A DNA stretch of 64,000 nucleotides from JAGQOZ01 sp041399205 (GTDB lineage: Bacteria > Planctomycetota > Planctomycetia > Pirellulales > Pirellulaceae), in contig JAWKTK010000004.1 of the NCBI GenBank assembly GCA_041399205.1, forward strand, positions 434,001 through 498,000, read 5' to 3'. The notes beneath the pieces were generated by a model. That model had not been told where the DNA came from. It saw nothing but the letters and a program-made list of their open reading frames with translations, and made no database searches. This document shows, piece after piece, positions 18,403-28,293 of this stretch. Positions within the stretch are counted from its first letter, which is position 1. The number at the start of each line of letters is the position of its first letter. The translations under genes and the position numbers were made by a program.

Positions 18403-20388
18403 ATGGCATCGACACAGATGAGTCGTACGTCGGATTCTCCGGTAAGAACGATATCCCAACAACATTGGATCATCGGACCTCGTGAAGACTTGGTTTTGTT
18501 TTTGGGGTCGCCCTTGTTGTTAGTCGTCGCGTTTTGGTTCGCACAGCGATTTTGGTCGCTGACGGCGCTAAGCGGATTCGCTACGATTTTGGCGATGGGA
18601 CACTACCTGCCGGGGTTTATTCGCGCCTACGGCGATCCCGCTCTGTTCCGGCGTTTTCCGTTGCGAGTAACTCTTGCGCCGATCTTTCTGATTTCGCTCA
18701 CCACGTTTCTGGCGAACAGGGAATCGCAAACGCTATTGTTGGTTGTTGTGGCCTGGGGAGCGTGGCATTGGTTAATGCAGATCTACGGTTTTGCTCGAAT
18801 CTACGACGCCAAGGCAAAGCATTTTGACAATCTATCGGCGCGTTTGGACTACGCTTTCTGCATCCTGTGGTTTGGTGTCATTTACTGGCAAACCGACGGA
18901 GCATCGGCAGTGTTGATGCGGTACTATCGAGCCGGAGGTTGGCTGTCTCCACAGTTTGCTCGCGGTGTGGTGTGGGCTTGGGCGGCGCTTACGTGCGTGG
19001 TGTCGCTGGCGTATGTGGCCAACCTTGTTCGATGCTGGCGAGCAGGGCAGGCGCCAAGCGTGTTGAAGCTGACATTGATGGCGGTTTCCCTGTTGTTCTA
19101 TCTGTATGCGTTCGGCTATGCGGATAACAAGATTTTGGCGTACGCGCTATTTGAAGGTTTTCACGATATCCAGTATTTGGCAATTGTCTGGGTGTTCAAT
19201 CGTCGCCGAGCACAAGCGGCAGATTCCGGAGCGTTTACTCGGTTTCTTTTTCAGCAACGAACCGCGTTGGTCGTCCTGTATGTGTTCTTGTGTTTGGGAT
19301 TTGGTAGCTACGACTACTTTGCGCGTTCCATTCAGGAAGAACAGTTTTCGCGAATGGCACTGGGCGTCATCACCGGACTGGCATTGGTCCACTTCTATTT
19401 CGATGGATTCATTTGGCGTATGCGTGAGCCAGAAACTCGCTCGACGTTGGGCGTCGAACAAGGCTCGGTCGCTTTACTACGTCGCAGATTGACGCCTGTC
19501 GTTCGGCATGCGTTGCTGTGGGTGGCCTTGCTTGTGCCGCTGTCGATACTTGGGTGGACCGAGGTTTCTGCGAATCCGATGAGTGAAGCGGAGGCATGCC
19601 AAGCTGTGTTGGAAGTGCGTCCGCAAAGTCATAAGGCTCATTTCTTATTAAGCACATTGTTGCCGGATTCGGGGCAGGACGCATTGGCGCTGGAGCACGC
19701 TCGAGCTGCGTTGAAACTTCGTTCGGACTATGATCTTTACGAAACGAGATTTGCGGATTTGATGCTGGTTCGTGCGGATCTTTCGCCGGACGATCTGGAT
19801 TTGGTGATCGAATGCTATGCCAAAGCGGCCAAGACGCAACGACATGAGTTTGGCGTGTATTCGAATTGGGCATTAGCGCTGGCAAGACGAGGGCGTTTTG
19901 ACGAGGCGGCATTCCGCTATTCACAAGCGTTGCAGTTAGATTCTAAAAACGCGGAACTGCATTTCAACCGAGCTCGGTGTTTGATGCAAATGGGTAACTT
20001 TATTGAATCGCGACAGGCCTTGTTGGACGCCGTTGCGAACGATCCTGATCATGGTCAGGCCTACCTGTTGCTGGCCTCGCTTTACGGCATGCAAGGTCAA
20101 TTCGCAGATGCGTTACAAGCATTCCAGCGGGCATTGGAGATCACTCCGGATTCATTGGCAACACTCGCCAGTTTCGCCGAAGCTCTGCTGACGATGCCGA
20201 ACGAGCAGTTGCGAGATTTTTCAAAGTGCCAGGAACTGTTGGAACGAGCCGCCCGAATTGCATCGGCACCAGACGAGAAGAACAAAGTTGCGATGCTGTG
20301 CCGTCAATTGTCGCAAGAATTGAAGAAGAAAAGCGATCATGCAAATTCAGAGCGGATAGCCGAGATTGCGGAAGCTCTTAGTCGTTAG
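18403..20388 (+). CDS. integral membrane protein with C-terminal TPR domain
   Basis: A 661-residue protein. About residues 28-390 contain roughly eleven membrane-spanning segments (LVLFLGSPLLLVVAFWFAQ, LLLVVVAWGAWHWLMQIYGF, LTLMAVSLLFYLYAFGYA, ALLWVALLVPLSILGW and others), with charged or aromatic motifs such as AWGAWHW, EGFHDIQYLAIVW and FYFDGFIWRMR between them. Residues 395-640 are TPR helices (SHKAHFLLSTLLPDSGQDAL, AELHFNRARCLMQMGNFIES, HGQAYLLLASLYGMQGQFAD) that would sit outside the membrane. The His/Asp/Trp-rich membrane loops are conserved-looking but I cannot assign a reaction. The ATG at 18403 lacks a strong ribosome-binding site. Family not recognised by name; membrane TPR proteins of this layout occur in planctomycetes. 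Confidence 0.75.
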   Translation: MASTQMSRTSDSPVRTISQQHWIIGPREDLVLFLGSPLLLVVAFWFAQRFWSLTALSGFATILAMGHYLPGFIRAYGDPALFRRFPLRVTLAPIFLISLTTFLANRESQTLLLVVVAWGAWHWLMQIYGFARIYDAKAKHFDNLSARLDYAFCILWFGVIYWQTDGASAVLMRYYRAGGWLSPQFARGVVWAWAALTCVVSLAYVANLVRCWRAGQAPSVLKLTLMAVSLLFYLYAFGYADNKILAYALFEGFHDIQYLAIVWVFNRRRAQAADSGAFTRFLFQQRTALVVLYVFLCLGFGSYDYFARSIQEEQFSRMALGVITGLALVHFYFDGFIWRMREPETRSTLGVEQGSVALLRRRLTPVVRHALLWVALLVPLSILGWTEVSANPMSEAEACQAVLEVRPQSHKAHFLLSTLLPDSGQDALALEHARAALKLRSDYDLYETRFADLMLVRADLSPDDLDLVIECYAKAAKTQRHEFGVYSNWALALARRGRFDEAAFRYSQALQLDSKNAELHFNRARCLMQMGNFIESRQALLDAVANDPDHGQAYLLLASLYGMQGQFADALQAFQRALEITPDSLATLASFAEALLTMPNEQLRDFSKCQELLERAARIASAPDEKNKVAMLCRQLSQELKKKSDHANSERIAEIAEALSR

Positions 20389-20445
20389 AGTATATGGCAG
20401 CGGTTTCTGTTGTCTTCCGAGGTAGTGGCAAGGCAAGATTGTAAT

Positions 20446-20489
20446 TCGCAGCCTCGTCTGCCTATTCTCGCAGCCTCGTCTTCCTATTC
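20446..20489. repeat. 22-bp tandem duplication
   Basis: Two adjacent copies of a 22-base unit (20446-20467 and 20468-20489), starting TCGCAGCCTCGTCT and differing at one base (G or T at unit position 15). They lie in the 290-base gap before the CotH giant, which otherwise shows no recognisable feature. Confidence 0.7.
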
Positions 20490-20678
20490 AACGTCCAATT
20501 CTTTTGGCGCGTTGTCGGGCTTTCTGTGCCGCCAAATCATTTTCTTGAAGTAGGTTGTTTCTAAAAAGTCGGTTATGATGAAAAGTTTGGCGGAGGATTT
20601 CTGGGTGGCCGCAGGCGTTTAGTGGACCATCGACTTTTTAAGGCGAACGCAGGATTGCGTTTCTTGAGGTAAGGATTC

Positions 20679-23600
20679 ATGTGCATGCGGCGACGAAATC
20701 ATTCTTTTCAAAGTGAACCACTCGAACAACGCGTCTTGCTGGCCGGCGACTTGGTAGCCCATTGGTCTGCTGCGGATTTGACAGGATCCAACGAACAAGT
20801 TGTCCAGCAGTGGACGGATCGAATAAGTCAGATTTCTGCCGAATTGCACGCGGGCGAACCAGTTCTGGCCAACGGTGCGGTCGGTGGTCGTGCGGCGGTG
20901 CGATTTGACAATGCCAACGGAGCGGATTCGTTGCGAGTGGCTTCGCAGGATAGCCCGATGAGTATGGCGAATGATTTTTCCTTCGCGGTGGTGTTTGCTA
21001 CTTCGGCCGACGATTTTCGAAGTGGCACCAATTGGTTTGACGCCACCGGTTTGGTCGATGCTGATAGGCTTGGTTTTGCCGACGATTGGGGATTGACCAT
21101 CAATTCGCAAGGGCAATTGATGACCGGTATGGGTGAAGCTCTGTTCGCGCCCATTGCCAACGTGTCATCTTCTGCGACAGGCCTGAACGACGGTCAGGTT
21201 CGAATAGCCGTGGTGACTCGCAGCGGCAGTTCGCTTAGCCTGTACGTGGACGATCAACCGGCCAATACCATCAACAATGCCAGTGTGGATCCTCGCGACA
21301 GCACGGTGGAAATATCAATCGGCGATGTCTTATCTGGAGGCGGTGGATTCACCAGGAGACATTGCGGAGATTCGCTTCTATGACGGGCAGTTGTGTCCAA
21401 CGCCGAAGTCAGTTCGTTGCATACCCGGATCTGTTAGCGTACTACAACAATCAAGCTCCAACCGCCAACTCTGATTCGTACGTAACGGTCGAAGATGGTC
21501 CGCGCTGTTGGTTGCTGGCGCAGAGGTGTCTTGGTCAATGACACCGATCCCGATGTTGATCTGTTGGTGCCGAATCTCGTTTCGCCGACCAGTCATGGCA
21601 CCGTGACGTTGATGGCAGACGGGGGCTTTCGGTATGTGCCAGATGCAAATTGTTGGGCACAGATAGTTTTACGTATGAAGTCAGCGACGGCGGATTCACA
21701 ATCGGTCCGGTGACAGTGAACTTGACGGTGACTGCGGTCAATGACGCTCCCGTCGGCAATTCGGATCAGTACTTCGGTGTTTGGGCGAAGTGATCGAAGT
21801 TGCGGTTCCGGGTGTGTTGGGTAACGACGTGGATGTTGATTCGGCGAATCTATCGGTTCAGCTGGTAACATCGGTCTCGAACGGCGTTGACGCTAAGCCT
21901 GGAAGCGGTTCATTCCGCTATGTTCCGGAAGTGGACTTCGTAGGAACGGATGTGTTTACCTATCGAACGTCCGACGGTACCACGCAGTCGGATTTGGTCG
22001 AGGTGTCGCTGTTTGTCGGTTCGTCGCCGGTTCGCATCAGCGAAATCATGGCCGCAAATGTCGATGCGTTGACCACTCGAGTCCGTGCGTCGGCGAATTC
22101 CAGTTTTCCGCGGTGTTCGAGAATCGCCCGATTGGATTGAACTTCAAAATCTAACGTCCAATGACTTGGACCTGAGCGGCTACTTTCTGACCGACGACGC
22201 AAGAAGTCTGACGAAATGGCAGATTCCATCGGGCACGTCGATCGATGCGTCCGGCTATTTGGTTGTCTTTGCGTCTCAGCCAGAAAGCACCGACGTTAAC
22301 TTGGACGAACAGGGTTTGTTACATGCCGGATTCGGGCTGTCATTGGACGGTGAATACTTGGCCGTTGTCGATCCGAACGGAAACGTGTTGTTCGAATTTG
22401 AGTGGATTTCCACAGCAGTATCCCAGCGTTTCGTATGGGTTGGATCAAAACGGAGTGGAGAGATACTTTGTCGAAGCAACGCCGGGTGAAGCCAATTCGG
22501 CTAATGTCTACGCCGGAATTGTTGCAGATACCACGTTCAGCGTTGATCGCGGATTCTATGATGCAGCTTTCGAGGTGGCGATTTCGACCAAAACGTTGGA
22601 CGCGGCGATCTATTATTCATTTGATGGCAGTGTGCCAACGCCGGAAACCGGTCTGTACCAGCTCCATTCTGGTTGATCGAACCACCAACCTTCGCGCAGC
22701 CTTCAAGGACGGTTTCTTAACCGCACCGTCCCAGACACTCAGACGTACGTCTTTGTGAATCAAGTGATTCAGCATAGCCAGATGCGCTAACGACCAGGCC
22801 GTCCACGGCGCCCCGGTGGCATATCCCGATCGTTGGCGAGGCACTGCGGCGGACTATGAAATGGATCCGGAAATTACGCAAAGTGAAACGTATGCCAGTC
22901 GCATGCAGGACGCCATGTTGGCGTTACCCACGCTTTCAGTGCAATCACCTTGGACCAAGAAGATATTTTCGGAACGACAGGACTGTATTCCAATCCTTCT
23001 TCCACAAACGAAGAACTGGCCAGTGCTGAATTGATTTGCCCGGATGGTCGAACTGGTTTCCAAATCGAAGCGGGACTGCATGCGAGGCGATTGCCAGTCG
23101 AAATGCCGAACACAAGAAGCATTCGTTGAGTTTGCGGTTTCGCGAAGATTACGGTGACAGCGAATTAGACTTCCCGCTATTCGAAAATTCGCCCGTAACC
23201 CAGTTTGAATCGATTCACTTGCGTGCTCGCTACAACAATTCCTGGATCCACTGGGACCAAGGACAGCGGAATCGAGGTTCGATGATTCGCGAAGCCTGGA
23301 TGCGAGACACCATGTTGGCTGCGGGCGATATTTCCGCGGGACACGGTGACTACGTCCATCTGTATTTAAACGGTATCTATTGGGGCGTTTATGAAATGCA
23401 CGAACGCCAAGATGCCAGCCACTACGCCGCCTACTTTGGTGGCGATGCGTGGGAATATTCGGCGGTAAACGCCAACGCAGTCGTCGATGGCGATGGCGAT
23501 TCTTGGAATAATCTGAGAACCACCGTGAACAGCGGAGACTGGGAAGCGATTCAGCAAGTGCTGGATGTAGATAATCATATTCTGTTCAATATTTTGCAGC

Positions 23601-26268
23601 TTTATGGCGGCAATCAAGACTTGAAGACGGATGGGAATTGGCGAGCGGCTGGTGGTGGAGTTGCCAATGCGCCGTGGCGGTTTTATATGTGGGACGTCGA
23701 ACGGATTTTAGAGAACGTTCGGCAAACCGGCACCAGTCCTGTATCCGATTTGATGGGCTTTTTGGCTCGCTTGGACGATCACGACGACTATCGAATTCGA
23801 TTCGCAGATCACGTTCATCGTTTGTTATTCAACGGCGGTGCGTTAACGCCCGAAGCCACGGCTCAGCGATGGATGGATCGAGCCAACCAGTTGGATGTGG
23901 CCATTGTTGCCGAATCCGCGCGTTGGGGCGATCTCAAGCAATCGCGTCCGCTGACGCGAGACGCAGAATGGGTGACGGAACGAGACCGTTTGCTGGAAAC
24001 CTATTTCCCGGATCGAACAGCTCACGTCTTGCAGCAATTTCGCTCTCGAAGATTGTATCCCAGTACCGATGCGGCGGAATTCCTAGTCAATGGCCAGCGA
24101 CAGCATGGCGGCTTGCTGGATGGCACATTGACGCTGGAGAATCCCAACGCCGCTGCGGCCACCATCTACTACACCACCGACGGCAGTGATCCTCGTTTAG
24201 CAGGCGGCGAACTGAATCCGGCCGCGCTGATCTATTCTGGCCAGATTGCCTTGCAGCGATCGGCGCTCGTGAGTGTTCGAATCAAAGATGACGCCAGTGG
24301 CGAATGGTCTGCCTTGACACAAGCCGACTTTCTGCTGGAAGAACCGGCCGATGCGTCGAATCTTCGCATCACTGAGATTGACTACAATCCACAGGATGGT
24401 CGACCGGAGCTGGGCGAAATGGCGCTCAACGGTAGCGAATTTGAATTCATTGAAATTCGCAACGTCAGCGATTCGCCAATTAATTTGGACGGAGTGCGGT
24501 TCGAACAAGTGTCGGTCGGTGGTGACGCGCAGGGCGTCGTGTTTTCTTTTTCGAATCAAACCTTGGCCCCGGGAAGTAGCACCGTTGTGGTCCGCAATCG
24601 AGCGGCGTTTGAGTCTCGGTATGGCACCGATTTGCCGATGGCGTCGGGGAACAATGGTGTCGGCGGACAAGCGGCCGAATTTGGCGGAGGCCGTTTGGGA
24701 GACGGCGGCGAGCAGATTACGCTGGTCGCTGCGGACGGTCAATTGATTGAGCAAGTAACCTACGCCGACGATGGTATCTGGCCGGAACGAGCGGACGGAG
24801 CGGGTTCCAGTCTGGAGCGACTGTCTAGTTTGGCCGATGGAAATTTGGGCACGTCGTGGGTGGCCAGCGAACGCATTGGAGGTTCGCCAGGCATCGGTTA
24901 TGCACCCGCCGCCCCTTCCGTGGTCATCAGCGAAGTACTTGCTAATTCGAACGCACCGGCCGTGGATCAGGTGGAACTTTACAATGTTACGAATCAAGCG
25001 ATTGACATTTCCGGCTGGTTTGTCAGCGATTCTGCGAACCATCTGGAGAAACACACGCTGCCAGCTGGTTCGCTGGTGCCGGCCAATGGCTATTTGGTGC
25101 TGTCCGAAACCGAATTGGGGTTCGGACTGAAAGGAGCAAGATGACGATGACGTGTGGCTGAGTCGTCCCGGTGCTTCGGGCAGTGCCGAATGGTTTGTAG
25201 ATAACGTCGAATTTGGAGCAACTGACACCGGTGTGTCACTGGCTCGGTGGCCGAACGCAAGCGGGGATTTGTTCCCCAGTCAATCGAATTCACTGGGAGC
25301 GGTGAATTCCGGACCTGCCACTTCGGCGTTGATCATCAGTGAAATCCACTACAATCCAGCCGCGTCCCCTGCCGCTCGAATTTGGGCTCCGACGGGCTGG
25401 AGTTTGTCGGGTGTGGAATGCCAGCGGAACGCCGTTGGATGTCAGTGGTTGGCGACTGAATAAGGGTGTTGACTTTCACCTTCCCAAGCAACACTGTGAT
25501 TGGTCCCGGTCAGGCACTGACAGTGACAAGCTTTGATCCGGCCGATGACACATTGGCGGCCGAGTTTATTGCAGCTCTGGGCGGAACGTCCAGTCATCTG
25601 CTAGGGCCGTTTTCGGGGACACTAGATAACGGTGGCGAAAATCTAGAACTGGAAAAACCCTTTAACGTGAACGATGACAGTTCGGGATTTGTGTTGGTGG
25701 ATCGAGTTCGTTATGACGACGATTCGCCGTGGCCTGCCGCTGCGGATGGCACGGGAAGTTCGCTGCAGCGAAACAGTGCTGTGTCGTTTGGCAATGCCGC
25801 ATCTAGTTGGCAAGCCGCCGCCGCGACTCCTACGTTGGCCGGTGCGGGCAATCTGATTGGTGATCTGAATCAAGATGGCGTGGTGAATTTGGTTGACATT
25901 GATTTGATTTGTGCGGCGATTCAAATTCAAGATGCGACGGCGGATTTGAATCAGGATGGCAGCGTGAATGTGGCCGATCAGACGTACCTGGTCGAGCAGG
26001 TGCTGCGAACATCCGTGGGGGATGTGAATTTGGACGGCAAGTTCAATTCGACCGATTTGGTTCGCATTTTCCAAGCCGGCGAATATGAAGACGGCGTGGT
26101 TGGCAATTCGCGACCTGGGCCGAAGGCGACTGGAATTGCGATGGTGAATTCGATACCAGTGATCTGGTGTTGGCCTTCCAAAGTGGCCGGTATTCTGCCG
26201 AAGCACAACGTACTCGATTGATTGATCAAGTGTTTGCCGAGCGAACCGAGTCAGCTGACGTGCAATAG
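20679..26268 (+). pseudogene. secreted CotH-kinase/lamin-tail/dockerin giant, many frameshifts
   Basis: Reassembled across frames, this is a ~1,860-residue exported protein. Layout: LEPR-XLL motif LEQRVLLAGD (residues ~14-23); LamG-like lectin domain (20750-21400); two VCBS/cadherin-like units (VLVNDTDPDVD, VLGNDVDVDSANL); a lamin-tail domain (22060-22480); a chitobiase C-terminal-like unit; a CotH kinase-like region (23100-23740, with WRFYMWDVERIL); a second chitobiase-like unit (IYYTTDGSDPR); three lamin-tail units; and dockerin I repeats (LNQDGVVNLVDIDLI, VNLDGKFNSTDLV). It ends with a charged tail at TAG 26266. At least nine frameshifts are visible: near 21350, several at 21395-21790, near 22110, 22430, 22660, 22950-23040, 25135, 25370-25460 and 26110. 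Protein sense survives between breaks, so sequencing error is at least as likely as decay. The 23036-25144 frame is intact. Confidence 0.75.
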
Positions 26269-26300
26269 TTGAACGGAAAACGAAAAGGAGCGTCTCGGAA

Positions 26301-27056
26301 ATGAACGGATGTCGATACTGGGGATTGTGGTGTGTCATTGCGTTTGGCGGATTCGTGACTGTGTCGGCCGATGATCCACTGGACTTAGAATTGCTAAAAC
26401 AGTTTCGCGGCGAATTCGTCAGGATTACTCCTGGCCAAGGCGTGTTTCCTGTGAAGCAACTAGTGACCGCAGCGGATGAACAAGGCGACGTGCAAACAAT
26501 CGAAGTTTCATTCGATCAACCGTTTGAAATCTGCAAGTATGAAACGACGCAGGAAATCTGGCAGCTAATCATGAAGCAGAATCCAAGCCGCTGGCGAGGA
26601 GGTTCGCAATTCTGTGGAAATGGTGAGCTGCGTCGAATCGCGTGAATTCTGTCAACGGATTACTCGCTTGCTGCGAGAACAACAGCTTCTGCCAGAGAAT
26701 CTGGAAGTGCGCTGCCTACGGAAAGTGAGTGGGAATACTGCGTTCGCGCGGGCGAAGACGACCTATTGTTTTGGCGATGATCAAGCAGCTTTGGGTCACC
26801 ACGCTTGGTTTACGGCCAACGCTGCGGGAAACGATCCACCCGTCGGTGCGAAACGAGCGAACAAATGGGGCCTGTTTGACATGCACGGCTATGTTTGGGA
26901 ATGGTGCGAATCAGCCGATGGAACGACCGTGCTCAGGGGCGGAAGTTGGAAAGACCCTGCTGGCCGGCTGGCCTGTTCCTTCCGCCGCAGCGAGAGGAAA
27001 CTCTTTGCGACGATGCCGTTGGTTTTCGATGTGTGATTGGAGCAGTCCGCAACTGA
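26301..27056 (+). pseudogene. formylglycine-generating-enzyme-like (SUMF1 domain) secreted protein, frameshifted
   Basis: Starts at ATG 26301 with AAAGGAG ten bases upstream, 32 bases after the CotH giant, so probably in its operon. The N-terminal signal peptide ends near VTVSA. The FGE/SUMF1 fold follows: FEICKYETTQEIWQLIMKQN, NPSRWRG, NSVEMVSC, ESREFCQRI, LPTESEWEY, YCFGDDQAALGHHAWF, GLFDMHGYVWEWCES, VLRGGSWKD and GFRCVIGA, in that order. The frame changes near 26600, 26707, 26752 and 27020, so no single frame covers it. Family members oxidise a cysteine to formylglycine in sulfatases or act as binding modules; the two active-site Cys of true FGE cannot be verified across the breaks. The end is taken as TGA 27054-27056. 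Confidence 0.75.
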
Positions 27057-27149
27057 TTTCGATGGAGCGGACCGTTGGGCGAATGCCATTTACTTTTCCC
27101 GAGGCGTAGCCTTCGCTGAAGCTGAGTTTGTCCTCGAAGTCGCAACTCT

Positions 27150-27175
27150 GCGACGGACGTCTTGCTGTCCGTCGC
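27150..27175. repeat. perfect 9-bp hairpin
   Basis: GCGACGGAC (27150-27158) and GTCCGTCGC (27167-27175) around loop GTCTTGCT. It stands directly beside the terminator at 27178 in the gap between two convergent genes. Confidence 0.6.
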
Positions 27176-27177
27176 TC

Positions 27178-27209
27178 GCAAAAAGACCGCAGCTTGCAAC
27201 TGCGGTCTT
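27178..27209 (-). terminator. terminator of the collagen-like gene
   Basis: AAGACCGCAG (27183-27192) and CTGCGGTCTT (27200-27209) form a perfect 10-bp stem with loop CTTGCAA. Read on the minus strand it runs into a T run (A tract at 27180-27184), 38 bases after the minus-strand stop at 27247. Confidence 0.8.
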
Positions 27210-27246
27210 GGTCAAATGTGAGAAGTTGGCTCTCTGTCTGGTTCAA

Positions 27247-28031
27247 CTACGAACGCTTTGATCGAGTTGCACCGTACAGAAACATGGTCATCAAGGCCCA
27301 AATGCTGAGCGAACTTGGTTCAGGAACTGCGGAAGGCGAAGGGCCACCGCCGCACGTCCAGCCAGGTCCACTGGTCCGCTCGGTCGCTCGGTCCGCTCGG
27401 TCCACTCACTCGGTCGCTCGGTCCACTCGGTCCACTCGGTCCGGCGGTCCACTCGGTCCGGTCCACTCGGTCCACTCGGTCCACTCGGTCCCGCAGGTCC
27501 TTGAGGACCCGCTGGCCCTTGCGGTCCGGCAGGTCCTTGCGGTCCGGCAGGTCCTTGCGGCCCTGTGATTGGCGTGGGGCTTGTTTGCCCGGTGGTCGTT
27601 ACTTCCGTTCCGGTGGTCGGATCGATGACGGTCGACGTTGGGCGGAAACCACCGCCTCCACCGCCTCCGCCGCCGAGACCGCCAGCAAAGCCGCCGCCCG
27701 CTCCAACCATCATTGTGCGACCTGCGGGACGAAAACCCGACGCGGCCAACGAGCCACCAAAGCCCATGTTCGAAATCATCATCTTTTGTGGTGCGTGGCC
27801 CATACCAATACCGGTTGCGGCGACGGTATGAGTGGCGACGACGGCTGGCGCTTCGGCTATTCCACAGCCACACGAATCGATTACTTCTACTGACCCGCAT
27901 TCGGCTGCCAGTACTTCACAGGGGAAATCAACCGCCGTGATCTCACAGCAGTAGTTGGCAAATGCCGAGTTCATGCTCGACATACTGCCGCACAGCACAG
28001 CGGCAAACGTTATTTTCTTTCGAAGTTTCAT
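27247..28031 (-). CDS. collagen-like Gly-rich PEP-CTERM protein, frameshift in the repeats
   Basis: Exported, collagen-like surface protein of about 260 residues. ATG 28031 has GGGAG eight bases upstream and gives a signal peptide (ITFAAVLCGSMSSMNSAFA). A Cys-containing head (NYCCEITAVDFPCEVLAAE, DSCGCG) is followed by a Gly-rich stretch (GAGGGFAGGLGGGGGGG) and a T-rich linker. About ten Gly-Pro-X triplets (GPQGPAGPQGP, then GPSGPSGPSGP) follow. Within the GPS part (about 27370-27490) the frame is lost through several indels. In the third frame the protein resumes as GPGWTCGGGPSPSA and ends in a PEP-CTERM signal, VPEPSSLSIWALMTMFLYG plus basic tail ATRSKRS, with TAG at 27247. The PEP-CTERM end makes it very likely that the breaks are slippage or sequencing errors. 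Confidence 0.75.
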
Positions 28032-28227
28032 TAGATGCTCCCGGAATACGACGATGTATATGCCATAAAATCCATGGTAATTCGGGAATTGTGCGTTCAA
28101 GTGTGAATCTGCAAACAAATGCCTGAATTTGAAGCTCCAACAAGAATAACCGGAAAAGCGGTCTACGGCCGTTGGTGTGGGGCGTCGTGGTCCGGTAGAA
28201 ATTACGGGCATCAAGAAGTTGAAACAC

Positions 28228-28263
28228 AAAAAAACGCTTGGGCCGAACGGCACCAAGCGTTTT
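28228..28263 (-). terminator. terminator of the dockerin/PEP-CTERM gene
   Basis: AAAACGCTTGG (28231-28241) and CCAAGCGTTTT (28253-28263) form an 11-bp stem extended by GCC/GGC. On the minus strand it runs into seven T (A run 28228-28234), 30 bases past the stop of the gene at 28294. It can also work on the plus strand. Confidence 0.85.
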
Positions 28264-28293
28264 CTATTTCAAACGAAGTAAAAATGCGAAGTA

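Noticed and set aside
24197..25228. 343-residue antisense open frame in the CotH giant
   Set aside because: The opposite strand encodes clear chitobiase-like and lamin-tail modules; the antisense translation is rich in H, R and Q, typical of a shadow.
27360..27500. Repetitive GGTCC-ACTC tract resembling a CRISPR or minisatellite
   Set aside because: The unit is the 9-base codon repeat for Gly-Pro-Ser/Ala, without spacers, and belongs to the collagen-like coding region.
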